Shown here piece after piece: positions 43,577-51,310 of a stretch of 64,000 bases of DNA (the stretch's first letter is position 1; each line of letters opens with the position of its first letter). The notes below the pieces were generated by a model that was not told where the DNA came from, did no database searches, and was given only the letters and a program-made list of their open reading frames with translations. Source of the DNA: Tabrizicola sp. TH137 (GTDB lineage Bacteria > Pseudomonadota > Alphaproteobacteria > Rhodobacterales > Rhodobacteraceae); the NCBI RefSeq assembly GCF_002855575.1, contig NZ_PKRQ01000001.1, positions 186,001 to 250,000 of the forward strand, in the 5' to 3' direction. The position numbers and the translations under genes were made by a program.

Positions 43577-44593
43577 ATGTTCCCCGCCCGCCTGCCCATC
43601 CTCCTGCTGGCCCCGGCCATCGCGCTCTTCCTTCTCGCCGCCGCGCCCCCCGCCCGCGCCGAATGCCTGGGCGAGAACCTGATCGACGCAATGCCCGAGT
43701 CCGACCGCCGCGCCCTGTTCGATGCCGCCGACAAGGTGCCCTATCCGCGCGGCAATCTCTGGCGGGCGACTCGGGGCGACCAGACCATCCACCTCGTCGG
43801 CACCTATCACCTCGACGATCCGCGCCATGCCGCCACCATGGACCGCATTGCCCCGCTGATCGACGCGGCCGCAACCGTGCTGGTCGAGGCAGGACCCGAG
43901 GAAGAGGCCGCGCTGATGGCCGATCTCGCCCGCGACCCGTCGCTGATGGTGCAGACCGACGGGCCAACCCTGCGCGAGGCGCTGACCGATCCCGAATGGG
44001 CGCTGCTCGCCGATGCGATGCGCGAACGCGGGATGCCGCCCTTCATGGTGTCGAAGTTCCGCCCGTGGTACGTCTCCATGCTCCTTGCCCTGCCCGCCTG
44101 CGGGATCGAGGGGATGGAGGCCGGCAAGGGCGGGCTGGACGGCCTCGTCATCGCCCGGACCCAGGAACAGGGCATCCCGCTGCGTGCGCTGGAAGGGCAT
44201 GACACCGTCTTCCGCCTCTTCGAGGCCATGTCGATGGAGGATCAGCTTGCGATGATCCGCTCCTCCCTGGCGCTGGAACCCATTTCCGACGATTACTCCG
44301 TCACCCTGGCGGATGCCTATTTCCAGGGGGAATCGCGGGTGATCTGGGAATTGACGCGCCTGCTGTCGCAGCGCATCCCGGGCCAGGACCCGACCCGGAT
44401 CGAGGCTGATTTCGCGCGGATGGAACAGGTCCTGATGACCGACCGCAACCGCGCCTGGATTCCGGTGATCGAGGCCGCCGCCGCCGAAGGGCCGGTCTTT
44501 GCCGCCTTCGGAGCGCTGCACCTGCCCGGCGAAACCGGCATCCTGCGCCTTTTGGAAGAGGCGGGGTTCACGCTGGAACCCCTGCCGCTCTGA
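43577..44593 (+). CDS. TraB/GumN family protein, exported
   Basis: 338-residue protein with a signal peptide (PILLLAPAIALFLLAAAPPARAE). TraB/GumN features: LWRATRGDQTIHLVGTYHLDD near residues 57-77 (GTxH), VLVEAGPEEEAAL, and a C-terminal PVFAAFGALHLPGETGILRLLEEAGF with a conserved GxxHL. Members include Tiki-type metalloproteases, and the GTYH/GALH His residues fit a metal site. Whether this one is a protease is not shown. Divergent from groES, sharing its 215-base upstream region. Confidence 0.85.
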   Translation: MFPARLPILLLAPAIALFLLAAAPPARAECLGENLIDAMPESDRRALFDAADKVPYPRGNLWRATRGDQTIHLVGTYHLDDPRHAATMDRIAPLIDAAATVLVEAGPEEEAALMADLARDPSLMVQTDGPTLREALTDPEWALLADAMRERGMPPFMVSKFRPWYVSMLLALPACGIEGMEAGKGGLDGLVIARTQEQGIPLRALEGHDTVFRLFEAMSMEDQLAMIRSSLALEPISDDYSVTLADAYFQGESRVIWELTRLLSQRIPGQDPTRIEADFARMEQVLMTDRNRAWIPVIEAAAAEGPVFAAFGALHLPGETGILRLLEEAGFTLEPLPL

Positions 44594-44604
44594 TCGCCGC
44601 CGCC

Positions 44605-45405
44605 TCAGCCCCCGGCATGAAGCCGCATCAGCAGGCGATGCAGCTTCGCGTCGTTATGGCTCTTCTCCGCAACCAGTTCCGCCACGCCGGGCGGCAGCTC
44701 TGCCTCGGGCCGGATCTTGCCCACATTGACCCGCTGCTCCTTCATCCGGGGCAGCCCATGGGTCCGCGCCAGATGGTCAAGCGAGGCAGCAAGATGCTCC
44801 GTCACCCCCAGAAAGCTGTAATGCAGGATGAACTTGCGCAAGGCGGTATCGAAACTGTCCACCATCCCGATCGCCTGCGTCATCTGCACATCCATCGGCA
44901 GATGACGGGCATAGCTCATCATGTCGGGAAAGCGGTCACGGAACGTGGCATGGTCGGGATGCGCCTCCGACCGGTTGTAATTGTAGTTCGACACCATCCG
45001 CGCCAGCGGATCGCGCAGCAGCGTCCCGCATTTCAGCGGCAGGTCATGGCTGCGCCATTGCTGCAATTCGGGCCAGCCGAAATGGCCGATCATCACCTGC
45101 CGCACCTCCTGCCGCGTCTGGAGATACAGCGCATGGCGCATGTGAAAGCGGAAACTGCCGGGAATGTCGGACCATTGCACCGCCCGGAACTTGCCGAAGG
45201 CGCGTGACAGGCTGGCCCCTAGCGACATGCCCGCCGTCTTGGGGATATGGACGAAAAGCATCACATCCGATGCGGCGCGGAACTGGTCCGCTTGGGTATG
45301 CCGCGGGGCAAAGCGGCGCAGGAAGGCCGCCATTGTCTCGACCGTGGTGCCGAACTCCCCGGCCAGGGCACGCGCCTCGCGCGTCACGTCATCCAAGTCA
45401 CTCAT
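44605..45405 (-). CDS. Sulfotransferase-like protein
   Basis: 266-residue soluble protein. The PAPS 5' loop VMLFVHIPKTAGMSLGASL lies near residues 48-66 and a 3'-phosphate-like motif TLLRDPLARMVSNYNYNRSE near 128-147; both are typical of the sulfotransferase family related to eukaryotic glycan sulfotransferases. An N-terminal 45-residue helical extension precedes the core. ATG at 45405 is chosen over the adjacent GTG. Acceptor unknown. Convergent with the TraB-like gene, stop codons 11 bases apart. Confidence 0.8.
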   Translation of the reverse strand: MSDLDDVTREARALAGEFGTTVETMAAFLRRFAPRHTQADQFRAASDVMLFVHIPKTAGMSLGASLSRAFGKFRAVQWSDIPGSFRFHMRHALYLQTRQEVRQVMIGHFGWPELQQWRSHDLPLKCGTLLRDPLARMVSNYNYNRSEAHPDHATFRDRFPDMMSYARHLPMDVQMTQAIGMVDSFDTALRKFILHYSFLGVTEHLAASLDHLARTHGLPRMKEQRVNVGKIRPEAELPPGVAELVAEKSHNDAKLHRLLMRLHAGG

Positions 45406-45491
45406 CACCCGCGATCACCCGGTCACCGCTGCACTCACCCCGCCACCTGAGCGTGACCGCCGACGAAGGTCAAGCCGTCCGGGGATCCCGG

Positions 45492-45520
45492 TTGAGACCG
45501 GGCCGCCTCTATGCTAGGCT
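45492..45520 (+). promoter_or_regulatory. Likely promoter of the leader and small-protein gene
   Basis: TTGAGA (45492-45497), 17-base spacer, TAGGCT (45515-45520). Transcription would start near 45527, just before the first AAGGAG. Confidence 0.45.
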
Positions 45521-45534
45521 TGCGCCACATGCAA

Positions 45535-45567
45535 AGGAGTGCCCTGCCGATGATCCTGTCCGCCTGA
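45535..45567 (+). CDS. Pentapeptide leader ORF 1 (MILSA)
   Basis: AAGGAG followed at ten bases by ATG-ATC-CTG-TCC-GCC-TGA (start 45550, stop 45567). The 22 bases from AGGAGTGCC to the second codon (45535-45556) recur exactly at 45628-45649. Range given includes the ribosome site. Translation is not proven; coding of a five-residue peptide is inferred from the repeated ribosome-site/ATG arrangement. Confidence 0.35.
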   Translation, partial: RSALPMILSA

Positions 45568-45627
45568 CCCCTGAACGGGACAGCACCGCCGCGCCGCGAC
45601 GGCGTGGCCGACATGCGCATCCAGCAG

Positions 45628-45660
45628 AGGAGTGCCCTGCCGATGATCCATCCGCTTTGA
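45628..45660 (+). CDS. Pentapeptide leader ORF 2 (MIHPL)
   Basis: Second copy of the exact AGGAGTGCCCTGCCGATGAT module: ATG at 45643, then ATC-CAT-CCG-CTT-TGA, stop at 45660. The codons after the shared part differ from ORF 1, but the length (five codons plus stop) is the same, which is why I list it. Confidence 0.35.
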   Translation, partial: RSALPMIHPL

Positions 45661-45688
45661 TCGCGCCCTGACAGGGGCGCGCGGACCC

Positions 45689-45720
45689 GCCGCAGGCCCC
45701 GGCCTGCGGCACCCTTCCCC
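45689..45720 (+). terminator. Hairpin with pyrimidine tail in the leader
   Basis: GCCGCAGGCC-CC-GGCCTGCGGC (10-bp perfect stem) followed by ACCCTTCCCC and then TTTC. It could end a short transcript of about 190 bases or attenuate the downstream gene. A smaller hairpin GCGCCC-TGACAG-GGGCGC lies just before it at about 45663. Confidence 0.5.
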
Positions 45721-45742
45721 TTTCAACGAAAGGCATCGGATC

Positions 45743-45934
45743 ATGCCGAAGAAAACCCATCCCCCCGTTCCGACGGGAACCCCCGTCATGCCGCCCGTAG
45801 GCCGGACGCCGCGATCCTTCGATCCGGCGCTGGCCAAGGGCGGCAAGCTCGGCCAGTCGCCGCGGCCAGGCCTCCTGCCACGGGGCAAATCGGCCAACCA
45901 GTTGATCCACGCGCAGAAACCGCGCGGACGCTAG
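45743..45934 (+). CDS. Small basic protein of 63 residues, unknown function
   Basis: Gly/Pro/Lys/Arg-rich protein MPKKTHPPVPTGTPVMPPV... with GRTPRSFDPALAKGGKLGQ in the middle and QLIHAQKPRGR at the end; predicted to be disordered and strongly basic, so it could bind nucleic acid or be a ribosome-associated protein. A modest GAAAGG lies about eleven bases before the ATG. Preceded by the unusual leader and followed by an 11-bp hairpin at 45958-45984. ppaC has its own promoter, so this looks like an independent unit. Confidence 0.6.
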   Translation: MPKKTHPPVPTGTPVMPPVGRTPRSFDPALAKGGKLGQSPRPGLLPRGKSANQLIHAQKPRGR

Positions 45935-45957
45935 GCCTGGCCCCCTCCGGGGCCCAT

Positions 45958-45984
45958 GGGCGCGGCGGCACCACCGCCGCGCCC
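45958..45984 (+). terminator. Stem-loop after the 63-residue gene
   Basis: GGGCGCGGCGG-CACCA-CCGCCGCGCCC, an 11-bp perfect stem 24 bases after the stop. No T-run. Confidence 0.55.
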
Positions 45985-46019
45985 TCCTGCCGCGGCGCAG
46001 CATTTCCCTGCCGCAAAGC

Positions 46020-46048
46020 GTGACAAGCCTGCGCGCCTTGCCTATAAG
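46020..46048 (+). promoter_or_regulatory. Promoter of ppaC
   Basis: GTGACA (46020-46025), 17-base spacer, TATAAG (46043-46048): five of six matches in each box. The start of transcription would be near 46055, 26 bases before the ATG. Confidence 0.6.
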
Positions 46049-46080
46049 CGCGCCGAAATCACCCATCCAAGGCGCATGTC

Positions 46081-47001
46081 ATGACCACCCTCGTCTTCGG
46101 CCACAAATCCCCCGACACCGATTCCACCGGCTCGCCCATCATCTGGGCCTGGTACCTGTCCGAGGTGAAGGGCGCCCCGGCCAAGCCCGTTCTGCTGGGC
46201 GAACCCAATACCGAAGCCGCCTTCGTGCTGAGGCATTGGGGTCTGGAGCAGCCCGCCATCATCGCCGACGTGACGGCAGAGGACAGCGTCGTCATCGTGG
46301 ACACCAACAACCCCGCCGAACTGCCCCCCTCGATCAATGAAGCGAAAATTCAGGGCATCATCGACCACCACCTTCTGGTGGGCGGGATCAAGACCAAGAC
46401 GCCCATCGACATCACCATCCGCCCGCTCGCCTGCACCGCCACCATCATGCACGATCTGATGGGCGATGCCCTGGCCAAGGCGCCCAAGGCCATCAAGGGC
46501 GCGATGCTCTCCTGCATCCTGTCCGACACGCTGGAATTCCGCTCGCCCACCACCACGCCGCATGACCGCGCGGTGGCCGAAAAGCTCGCCGCCGATCTGG
46601 GGGTGAACATTACCGACCTCGCCACGAAGATGTTCGAGGCGAAATCCGACGTCTCCGCCTTCTCGGACGCGGCACTCCTGCGGATGGACAGCAAGGAATA
46701 CACGGTCGCGGGCAAGGAGCTGCGCGTCTCGGTCCTTGAGACCACCGCGCCGAAAGTGGTGCTCGACCGCAAGGACAGCCTAATGGCGTCGATGGTCGAC
46801 GTGGCCAGGGAAGACGGCGCCGATCAGGTGCTGCTCTTCGTCGTGGACATCATCAAGGAAGAGGCGACGCTTCTGGTCCCGAACGACCTGGTGAAGCAGA
46901 TCGCCGAGGCCTCCTTCGGCTGCACCGTCACGGGCGATACCGTCGTCCTGCCGGGGATCATGTCGCGCAAGAAGCAGATCATCCCCGCGCTGAAGCTGTA
47001 A
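46081..47001 (+). CDS. ppaC: Manganese-dependent inorganic pyrophosphatase (family II)
   Basis: 306-residue DHH-superfamily phosphatase hydrolysing pyrophosphate. Metal ligands are visible in LVFGHKSPDTDSTGSP (4-19), VDTNNP and GIIDHHLLVGG (about 90-100), and the C-terminal DHHA2 domain carries MSRKKQIIPAL, the family ending. No CBS domains, so the short unregulated form. Own promoter at 46020-46048 and terminator at 47033-47062. Confidence 0.95.
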   Translation: MTTLVFGHKSPDTDSTGSPIIWAWYLSEVKGAPAKPVLLGEPNTEAAFVLRHWGLEQPAIIADVTAEDSVVIVDTNNPAELPPSINEAKIQGIIDHHLLVGGIKTKTPIDITIRPLACTATIMHDLMGDALAKAPKAIKGAMLSCILSDTLEFRSPTTTPHDRAVAEKLAADLGVNITDLATKMFEAKSDVSAFSDAALLRMDSKEYTVAGKELRVSVLETTAPKVVLDRKDSLMASMVDVAREDGADQVLLFVVDIIKEEATLLVPNDLVKQIAEASFGCTVTGDTVVLPGIMSRKKQIIPALKL

Positions 47002-47002
47002 G

Positions 47003-47030
47003 GTAGGATGGGCACTGTTGCCCATCCTGC
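47003..47030. repeat. GTAGGATGGGC palindrome after ppaC
   Basis: GTAGGATGGGCA then CTGT then TGCCCATCCTGC, beginning one base after the ppaC stop. It matches the copy after ydcH in the outer arms, with a different loop. Confidence 0.85.
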
Positions 47031-47032
47031 AC

Positions 47033-47062
47033 GGGGCCGGGGCGCAAGCTCCGGCCCCTTTT
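47033..47062 (+). terminator. Rho-independent terminator of ppaC
   Basis: GGGGCCGG, a 10-base loop, CCGGCCCC, then TTTT, following the GTAGGATGGGC palindrome. Confidence 0.8.
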
Positions 47063-47093
47063 CATCCTGCCACCCGCGCGGAAAGGCCTGCCC

Positions 47094-47969
47094 ATGACCG
47101 ACCTCATCCCCAGCCTCGCCAGCGTCGCCGACGACTATGACGCCGTCTTCTGCGATCTCTGGGGATGCCTGCACAATGGCCAGACCCCCTTCCCCGCCGC
47201 CGTCGCCGCCCTGCGCGCCTTCCGCGCGCAAGGCAAGACCGTGCTGCTCCTGACCAATTCCCCCCGCCCGAAAGGCAGCGTGATCGCCCAACTGGCCCGT
47301 ATCGGCGTGCCGACCGATGCCTGGGATGAAATCGTCTCCTCGGGCGATGCCACGCAATACGCCCTGCTGTCGGGCCTCGTGGGAAACCGCGTCCACCATA
47401 TCGGCGCGGCGAAGGATGAAACCTTCTTCACCGACCTGCCCGCCGATGCGCCCGCCTTCCCCATCATCCGCGTTCCCCTCACCGAGGCCGAAGGCGTGGT
47501 CTGCACCGGCCTGAAGGACGATCTGACCGAAACGGTCGAGGATTACCGCGCCACGCTTCTGATGATGAAGACGATGGGCCTGACGATGCTCTGCGCCAAT
47601 CCCGACCTGATCGTCGATCTGGGCGAAAGGCGGCTCTACTGCGCCGGCGCGCTGGCCCAGGAATATGAGTCGATGGGGGGCGCCGCGCTGTACTACGGCA
47701 AGCCGCATCCACCGATCTACGACCTCGCCCGCCGCCGCCTTGCCGCACTCACCGGGCAGGACGAGGCGCGCATCCTCGCCATCGGCGATGGCATCGGCAC
47801 CGATATCCAGGGCGGCATCGGCGAGGGGATCGACACGCTCTTCGTCACCGCAGGCATCGCCGCAGGGGAATTCGGCCCCGATCCCGCGCGCCCCGACCCG
47901 GCCCGCCTGCGCGCATGGCTGGAGGCGCAGCAGCTTTCGCCGACCTACGCGATCCCCTTCCTCGCCTGA
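47094..47969 (+). CDS. TIGR01459 family HAD hydrolase
   Basis: 291-residue HAD superfamily IIA (NagD-like) phosphatase. Motif I is DAVFCDLWGCLHNGQTPFP (residues 16-34) where the expected second Asp is Trp-Gly-Cys, as seen in the TIGR01459 subfamily; motif II VLLLTNSPRPKGSV; motif III and IV YYGKPHPPIYDLA and ILAIGDGIGTDIQGG. Substrate unknown. ATG at 47094 follows a terminator by about 30 bases. Confidence 0.88.
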   Translation: MTDLIPSLASVADDYDAVFCDLWGCLHNGQTPFPAAVAALRAFRAQGKTVLLLTNSPRPKGSVIAQLARIGVPTDAWDEIVSSGDATQYALLSGLVGNRVHHIGAAKDETFFTDLPADAPAFPIIRVPLTEAEGVVCTGLKDDLTETVEDYRATLLMMKTMGLTMLCANPDLIVDLGERRLYCAGALAQEYESMGGAALYYGKPHPPIYDLARRRLAALTGQDEARILAIGDGIGTDIQGGIGEGIDTLFVTAGIAAGEFGPDPARPDPARLRAWLEAQQLSPTYAIPFLA

Positions 47970-48039
47970 CCCGGTCACATCGCCCCGCAACATTCTTGCG
48001 CCAAAAGTCGCACTCAAGATAAAAAGTTACCCAAGCGAA

Positions 48040-48068
48040 TTGCGCCGCAGCGCGGCATCGGCTAGTGT
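48040..48068 (+). promoter_or_regulatory. Possible promoter of the MaoC-like gene
   Basis: TTGCGC (48040-48045), 17-base spacer, TAGTGT (48063-48068), 28 bases before the ATG. An alternative TTGCGC/GATAAA pair lies at 47996-48023. Confidence 0.4.
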
Positions 48069-48095
48069 CCCCCCAGCACAGTCAAGGATTCGGCC

Positions 48096-48551
48096 ATGTT
48101 CGCACGCGCCATCGACAATCAGCCCCGCGGCACGATCTGCATCGAGGATCTCGAAATCGGGATGACCCGCTCGCTGCTGAAAACCGTGACCGACCGCGAT
48201 ATCGAGATGTTCGCAGAGGTATCCACCGACCGGAACCCCGTGCATCTGGACGATTCCTATGCGCAGGACACCATTTTCCAGGGCCGCATCGCCCATGGGA
48301 TGCTGACCGCGGGCCTGATCTCCGCCGTCATCGGGGAACAGCTTCCGGGCCATGGCACCGTCTATCTGGGCCAAAGCCTGAAGTTCATGGCCCCCGTCCG
48401 CCCCGGCGATACCGTCCGGGCCGAGGTGAAGGTGACCGCGATCGACCATGCCAAGCGCCGCGTCACCCTTGAAACCCACTGCGCCGTGGGTAATACCGTC
48501 GTCCTGAAGGGCGAGGCGCTGGTTCTGGCACCCTCGCGCAAGTTCGACTGA
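48096..48551 (+). CDS. MaoC-like (R)-specific enoyl-CoA hydratase
   Basis: 151-residue hot-dog-fold protein. The catalytic motif VSTDRNPVHLDDSYAQDTIFQGRIAHGMLTAGLISAVI (residues 42-79) has the Asp-x4-His pair of R-hydratase 2 and the AHG turn. Such enzymes hydrate trans-2-enoyl-CoA to (R)-3-hydroxyacyl-CoA, often feeding PHA synthesis (PhaJ); no PHA gene is nearby, so the pathway is open. Followed by ribF 35 bases later. Confidence 0.88.
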   Translation: MFARAIDNQPRGTICIEDLEIGMTRSLLKTVTDRDIEMFAEVSTDRNPVHLDDSYAQDTIFQGRIAHGMLTAGLISAVIGEQLPGHGTVYLGQSLKFMAPVRPGDTVRAEVKVTAIDHAKRRVTLETHCAVGNTVVLKGEALVLAPSRKFD

Positions 48552-48586
48552 CACTGACGGGGCGGACACCCCGCCCCCGGGGAAAG

Positions 48587-49513
48587 ATGCGCGTTCACCA
48601 CCACTGGCAAGGTCTGGGCAAGGATGCCCGTGGCGCCTCTGTCGCCATGGGCAATTTCGATGGCGTGCATCTGGGCCACCGCTCGGTGATCGACCTCGCA
48701 CGGCGTACCGGAGTGCCGCTCGGCATCGTGACCTTCGAACCCCATCCAAGGCAGGTCTTCGCCCCCGACGCCGCCCCCTTCCGCCTGATGAACGCCGAGG
48801 CCCGCGCCAACCGCCTGGCCAAGCTTGGCGTGCAGCAGCTCTACCAGCTTCCCTTCGACAGGACGCTCGCCTCGCTCTCGCCACAGGCCTTCGCCCGCGA
48901 CGTGCTGGCCGACGGTCTTGGCGTCTCCCATGTCGTCGTCGGCGCGGATTTCTGCTTCGGCAAGGGCCGCGCGGGCACCGCCGCCGACCTGACGGCACTG
49001 GGCAAGGAACACGGCTTTGACGTGACGATTGCCCCCCTTCTCTCCGTCGGCGGGCGCGAGGTTTCCTCCACCGCCATCCGTCAGGCGCTGACCGAAGGCC
49101 GCCCCCGCGATGCCGCCGCCATGCTCGGCCATTGGCACCGGATCGAGGGTGAGGTCATCCATGGCGAAAAACGCGGGCGGGAACTGGGCTATCCCACCGC
49201 CAACATGTCGGTCGATGGCCTGCACCTGCCCCGCCACGGCGTCTATGCGGTGAAGGTGGATATCCTGACCGGCCCGCAGGCCGGCCCCTATATGGGCGCG
49301 GCCTCCCTCGGCGTGCGGCCGATGTTCGGCGAGAACCGCCCCAACCTTGAAACCTTCCTCTTCGATTTCGCGGGCGACCTTTACGGCCAACACCTTTCCA
49401 TCGCCTTCGTCGATTTCCTGCGCCCCGAATTGAAGTTCGACGGCCTCGACGCCCTCATCACCCAGATGGAGGCGGATTGCGCACAGGCCCGCGCGATCCT
49501 CTCCGCCCTCTGA
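48587..49513 (+). CDS. ribF: Bifunctional riboflavin kinase/FAD synthetase
   Basis: 308-residue enzyme making FMN and FAD. N-terminal nucleotidyltransferase domain: SVAMGNFDGVHLGHRSVIDLA near residues 19-39, and GADFCFGKGRAGT; ISSTAIRQ-like EVSSTAIRQAL near 158-168. The C-terminal riboflavin kinase domain starts with GEKRGRELGYPTANMSV and includes GVYAVKV. Start MRVHHHWQGL at 48587 has GGGGAAAG upstream. Only 35 bases separate it from the MaoC gene, and those contain a GGGGCGG/CCGCCCC hairpin (48559-48577). Confidence 0.93.
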   Translation: MRVHHHWQGLGKDARGASVAMGNFDGVHLGHRSVIDLARRTGVPLGIVTFEPHPRQVFAPDAAPFRLMNAEARANRLAKLGVQQLYQLPFDRTLASLSPQAFARDVLADGLGVSHVVVGADFCFGKGRAGTAADLTALGKEHGFDVTIAPLLSVGGREVSSTAIRQALTEGRPRDAAAMLGHWHRIEGEVIHGEKRGRELGYPTANMSVDGLHLPRHGVYAVKVDILTGPQAGPYMGAASLGVRPMFGENRPNLETFLFDFAGDLYGQHLSIAFVDFLRPELKFDGLDALITQMEADCAQARAILSAL

Positions 49514-49519
49514 CCCACC

Positions 49520-49562
49520 AGATTTCTTCGAAGAAATCTGCAAATTCGCTCGAACGAATTTG
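49520..49562. repeat. Double palindrome after ribF
   Basis: AGATTTCTTC/GAAGAAATCT (49520-49539) and CAAATTCG-CTCGAA-CGAATTTG (49541-49562), beginning seven bases after the ribF stop. Same layout and partly same sequence as the pair after trxB. Confidence 0.85.
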
Positions 49563-49605
49563 GCCACCCCTTCCCTTTTCCCCCGCCCCGGCGCACCTTC
49601 CGCCG

Positions 49606-50061
49606 ATGACCGACAAACTCCGCCCCCGCTTCTGGGAAACCGTCCCCCTTACCAAGATGACCCCCCCGGAATGGGAGGCGCTCTGCGATGGCTGCGGCAA
49701 ATGCTGCCTGAACAAGATCGAATACGAGGATACGGGCGAGGTCGATTACACCCGCATCGCCTGCCGCCTGCTGGACGGGCAGACCTGCCGCTGCTCGCAA
49801 TACGAAATCCGCCACCAATTCGTGCCCGATTGCGTGCGCCTCACCCCCAAGACCCTGCCCAAGATCGCCTATTGGATGCCGCGCAGCTGCGCCTACCGGC
49901 TGCTTCATGAAGGCAAGCCCCTGCCCGACTGGCACCCCCTGAACACCGGCGATCCCGAAAGCACCCACACATCCGGCAATTCCGTCCGCGGCCTCACCAT
50001 CCCCGAATTCGAGGTGGATGAAGAGGATTGGGACGACTACATCATCGACGAGAAACCCTGA
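49606..50061 (+). CDS. YcgN/YkgJ family cysteine cluster protein
   Basis: 151-residue cytoplasmic protein of the UPF0260 family. The Cys set CDGCGKCCLNKI (27-38), ACRLLDGQTCRCSQYEIR (about 52-69) and PDC (75-77) suggests binding of zinc or an Fe-S cluster; PRSCAYRLLHEGKPLPDWHPLNTG follows. ATG at 49606 gives the family N terminus; the open frame upstream is not supported. Function unknown. Ends in TGATG with the threonine aldolase gene. Confidence 0.9.
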   Translation: MTDKLRPRFWETVPLTKMTPPEWEALCDGCGKCCLNKIEYEDTGEVDYTRIACRLLDGQTCRCSQYEIRHQFVPDCVRLTPKTLPKIAYWMPRSCAYRLLHEGKPLPDWHPLNTGDPESTHTSGNSVRGLTIPEFEVDEEDWDDYIIDEKP

Positions 50062-51092
50062 TGTTCTTCGCCTCCGACAACACCTCCGGCGTGCCCGCCG
50101 AAATCATGGCCGCGCTCGCCCGCGCCAATGAAGGCTACGCCCGCAGCTATGGCGCGGATGACATCATGGCCCGCGTCACCGCCCGCCTGCGCGCGCTCTT
50201 CGACGCGCCCGAGGCGCAGGTCCATCTGGTGGCCACCGGCACCGCCGCCAATGCCCTTGCGCTGGCCACCCTCACCCCGCCCTGGGGCGCGGTCTTCTGC
50301 CATCGCCACGCCCATATCGCCGAGGATGAATGCGGCGCGCCGGAATTCTTCACGAACGGCGCAAAGCTCGCCCTGATCGACGGCGCACATGGCAAGATCA
50401 CCCCCGCCGCGCTGACCGAGGCGCTGGCCACCACCGGCGCCTCCGGCGTGCATGGCGTGCAGCGCGGCGCGCTCTCGCTGACCAATGTCACCGAGGCGGG
50501 CACCACCTACACCCCCGCCGAAATCGCCGCCCTCGCCGCCATCGCCAAATCCCACGGCCTGCCCTGCCACCTCGACGGCGCGCGCTTTGCCAATGCCCTT
50601 GTCGCCACCGGTGCCACGCCCGCGGAAATGACATGGCAGGCGGGCATCGACGCGCTCTCCTTCGGCGGCACCAAGAACGGGCTTCTGGGGGTGGAGGCGG
50701 TCATCCTCTTCGACCCCGCCAAGTCATGGGAGCTGGAGCTTCGCCGCAAGCGGGGCGGGCATCTTTTCTCGAAACACCGCTTCCTCTCGGCGCAGATGGA
50801 GGCCTATCTGCAAGATGACCTCTGGCTCCGCCTCGCCAGCCATGCGAACGACATGGGCCAGCGCCTCGCCACAGGCATCGCCGCCCTGAACAGCGCTGCC
50901 CTCACGCACCCTTGCGATGCCAATATGGTCTTCGCCAATTGGGAACAGGGCGGCCATGCCCGACTTCAGGGCGCGGGCGCGGTCTATTACGACCTCCGCC
51001 CGAAAGATGGCCGCGAAACCGCGCGCATGGTCGCCTCATGGAACACGACCGACGATCACGTCGATCGCTTCCTCGCCCTCCTCAAAGGCTGA
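50061..51092 (+). CDS. ltaE: Low-specificity L-threonine aldolase
   Basis: 343-residue PLP fold-type I enzyme cleaving threonine/allo-threonine to glycine and acetaldehyde. FFASDNTSGVPAEIMAAL (2-19), HLDGARFANALVATG near residue 171 and the PLP lysine K205 in SFGGTKNGLLG. The TGATG overlap with the YcgN-like gene fixes the start at 50061. Followed by two repeat elements in 51100-51290. Confidence 0.92.
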   Translation: MFFASDNTSGVPAEIMAALARANEGYARSYGADDIMARVTARLRALFDAPEAQVHLVATGTAANALALATLTPPWGAVFCHRHAHIAEDECGAPEFFTNGAKLALIDGAHGKITPAALTEALATTGASGVHGVQRGALSLTNVTEAGTTYTPAEIAALAAIAKSHGLPCHLDGARFANALVATGATPAEMTWQAGIDALSFGGTKNGLLGVEAVILFDPAKSWELELRRKRGGHLFSKHRFLSAQMEAYLQDDLWLRLASHANDMGQRLATGIAALNSAALTHPCDANMVFANWEQGGHARLQGAGAVYYDLRPKDGRETARMVASWNTTDDHVDRFLALLKG

Positions 51093-51099
51093 CCCGCCC

Positions 51100-51123
51100 C
51101 TTCATCTTGGCCCAAATACTCAC
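51100..51123 (+). repeat. CATCTTGGCCCAAATACTC-type repeat, copy 6
   Basis: Exact core beginning eight bases after the ltaE stop. No hairpin module. Confidence 0.9.
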
Positions 51124-51237
51124 CCGCAACGCTAAACCAAGGCGCAACGCGACGCCTTTTCCCCGCCACCCGTCGCGTCAAGACGCCCGAAAGTCCCGAT
51201 TACCCTCCCTGCCCGACCATCATTCTCCCGCCCACCC

Positions 51238-51292
51238 CTTCATCTTGGCCCAAATACTCTGGGGGTCCGGGGGCAAAGCCCCCGGCGGCCTG
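51238..51292 (+). repeat. CATCTTGGCCCAAATACTC-type repeat with hairpin, copy 7
   Basis: Exact core followed by TGGGGGT and the hairpin CCGGGGGC-AAA-GCCCCCGG. Compare copy 2, where the pair next to the loop is T-A instead of C-G. It ends about 18 bases before the stop of the convergent isomerase gene. Confidence 0.9.
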
Positions 51293-51310
51293 TCATCCCG
51301 CGCAGCGGCC

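Larger units (their letters stand above)
45406..45742. other. 337-base region between divergent genes: leader with two pentapeptide ORFs
   Basis: Holds no conventional gene. The left part (45406-45490) is upstream of the sulfotransferase. From 45492 rightwards it contains a promoter-like sequence, two ribosome-site/ORF modules sharing a 22-base exact repeat, and two hairpins, ending at the 63-residue gene. It may be a regulatory leader or an sRNA. Confidence 0.6.

Noticed and set aside
48552..48586. FMN riboswitch before ribF
   Set aside because: The gap is only 35 bases and holds a simple GC hairpin, far too short for an RFN element.
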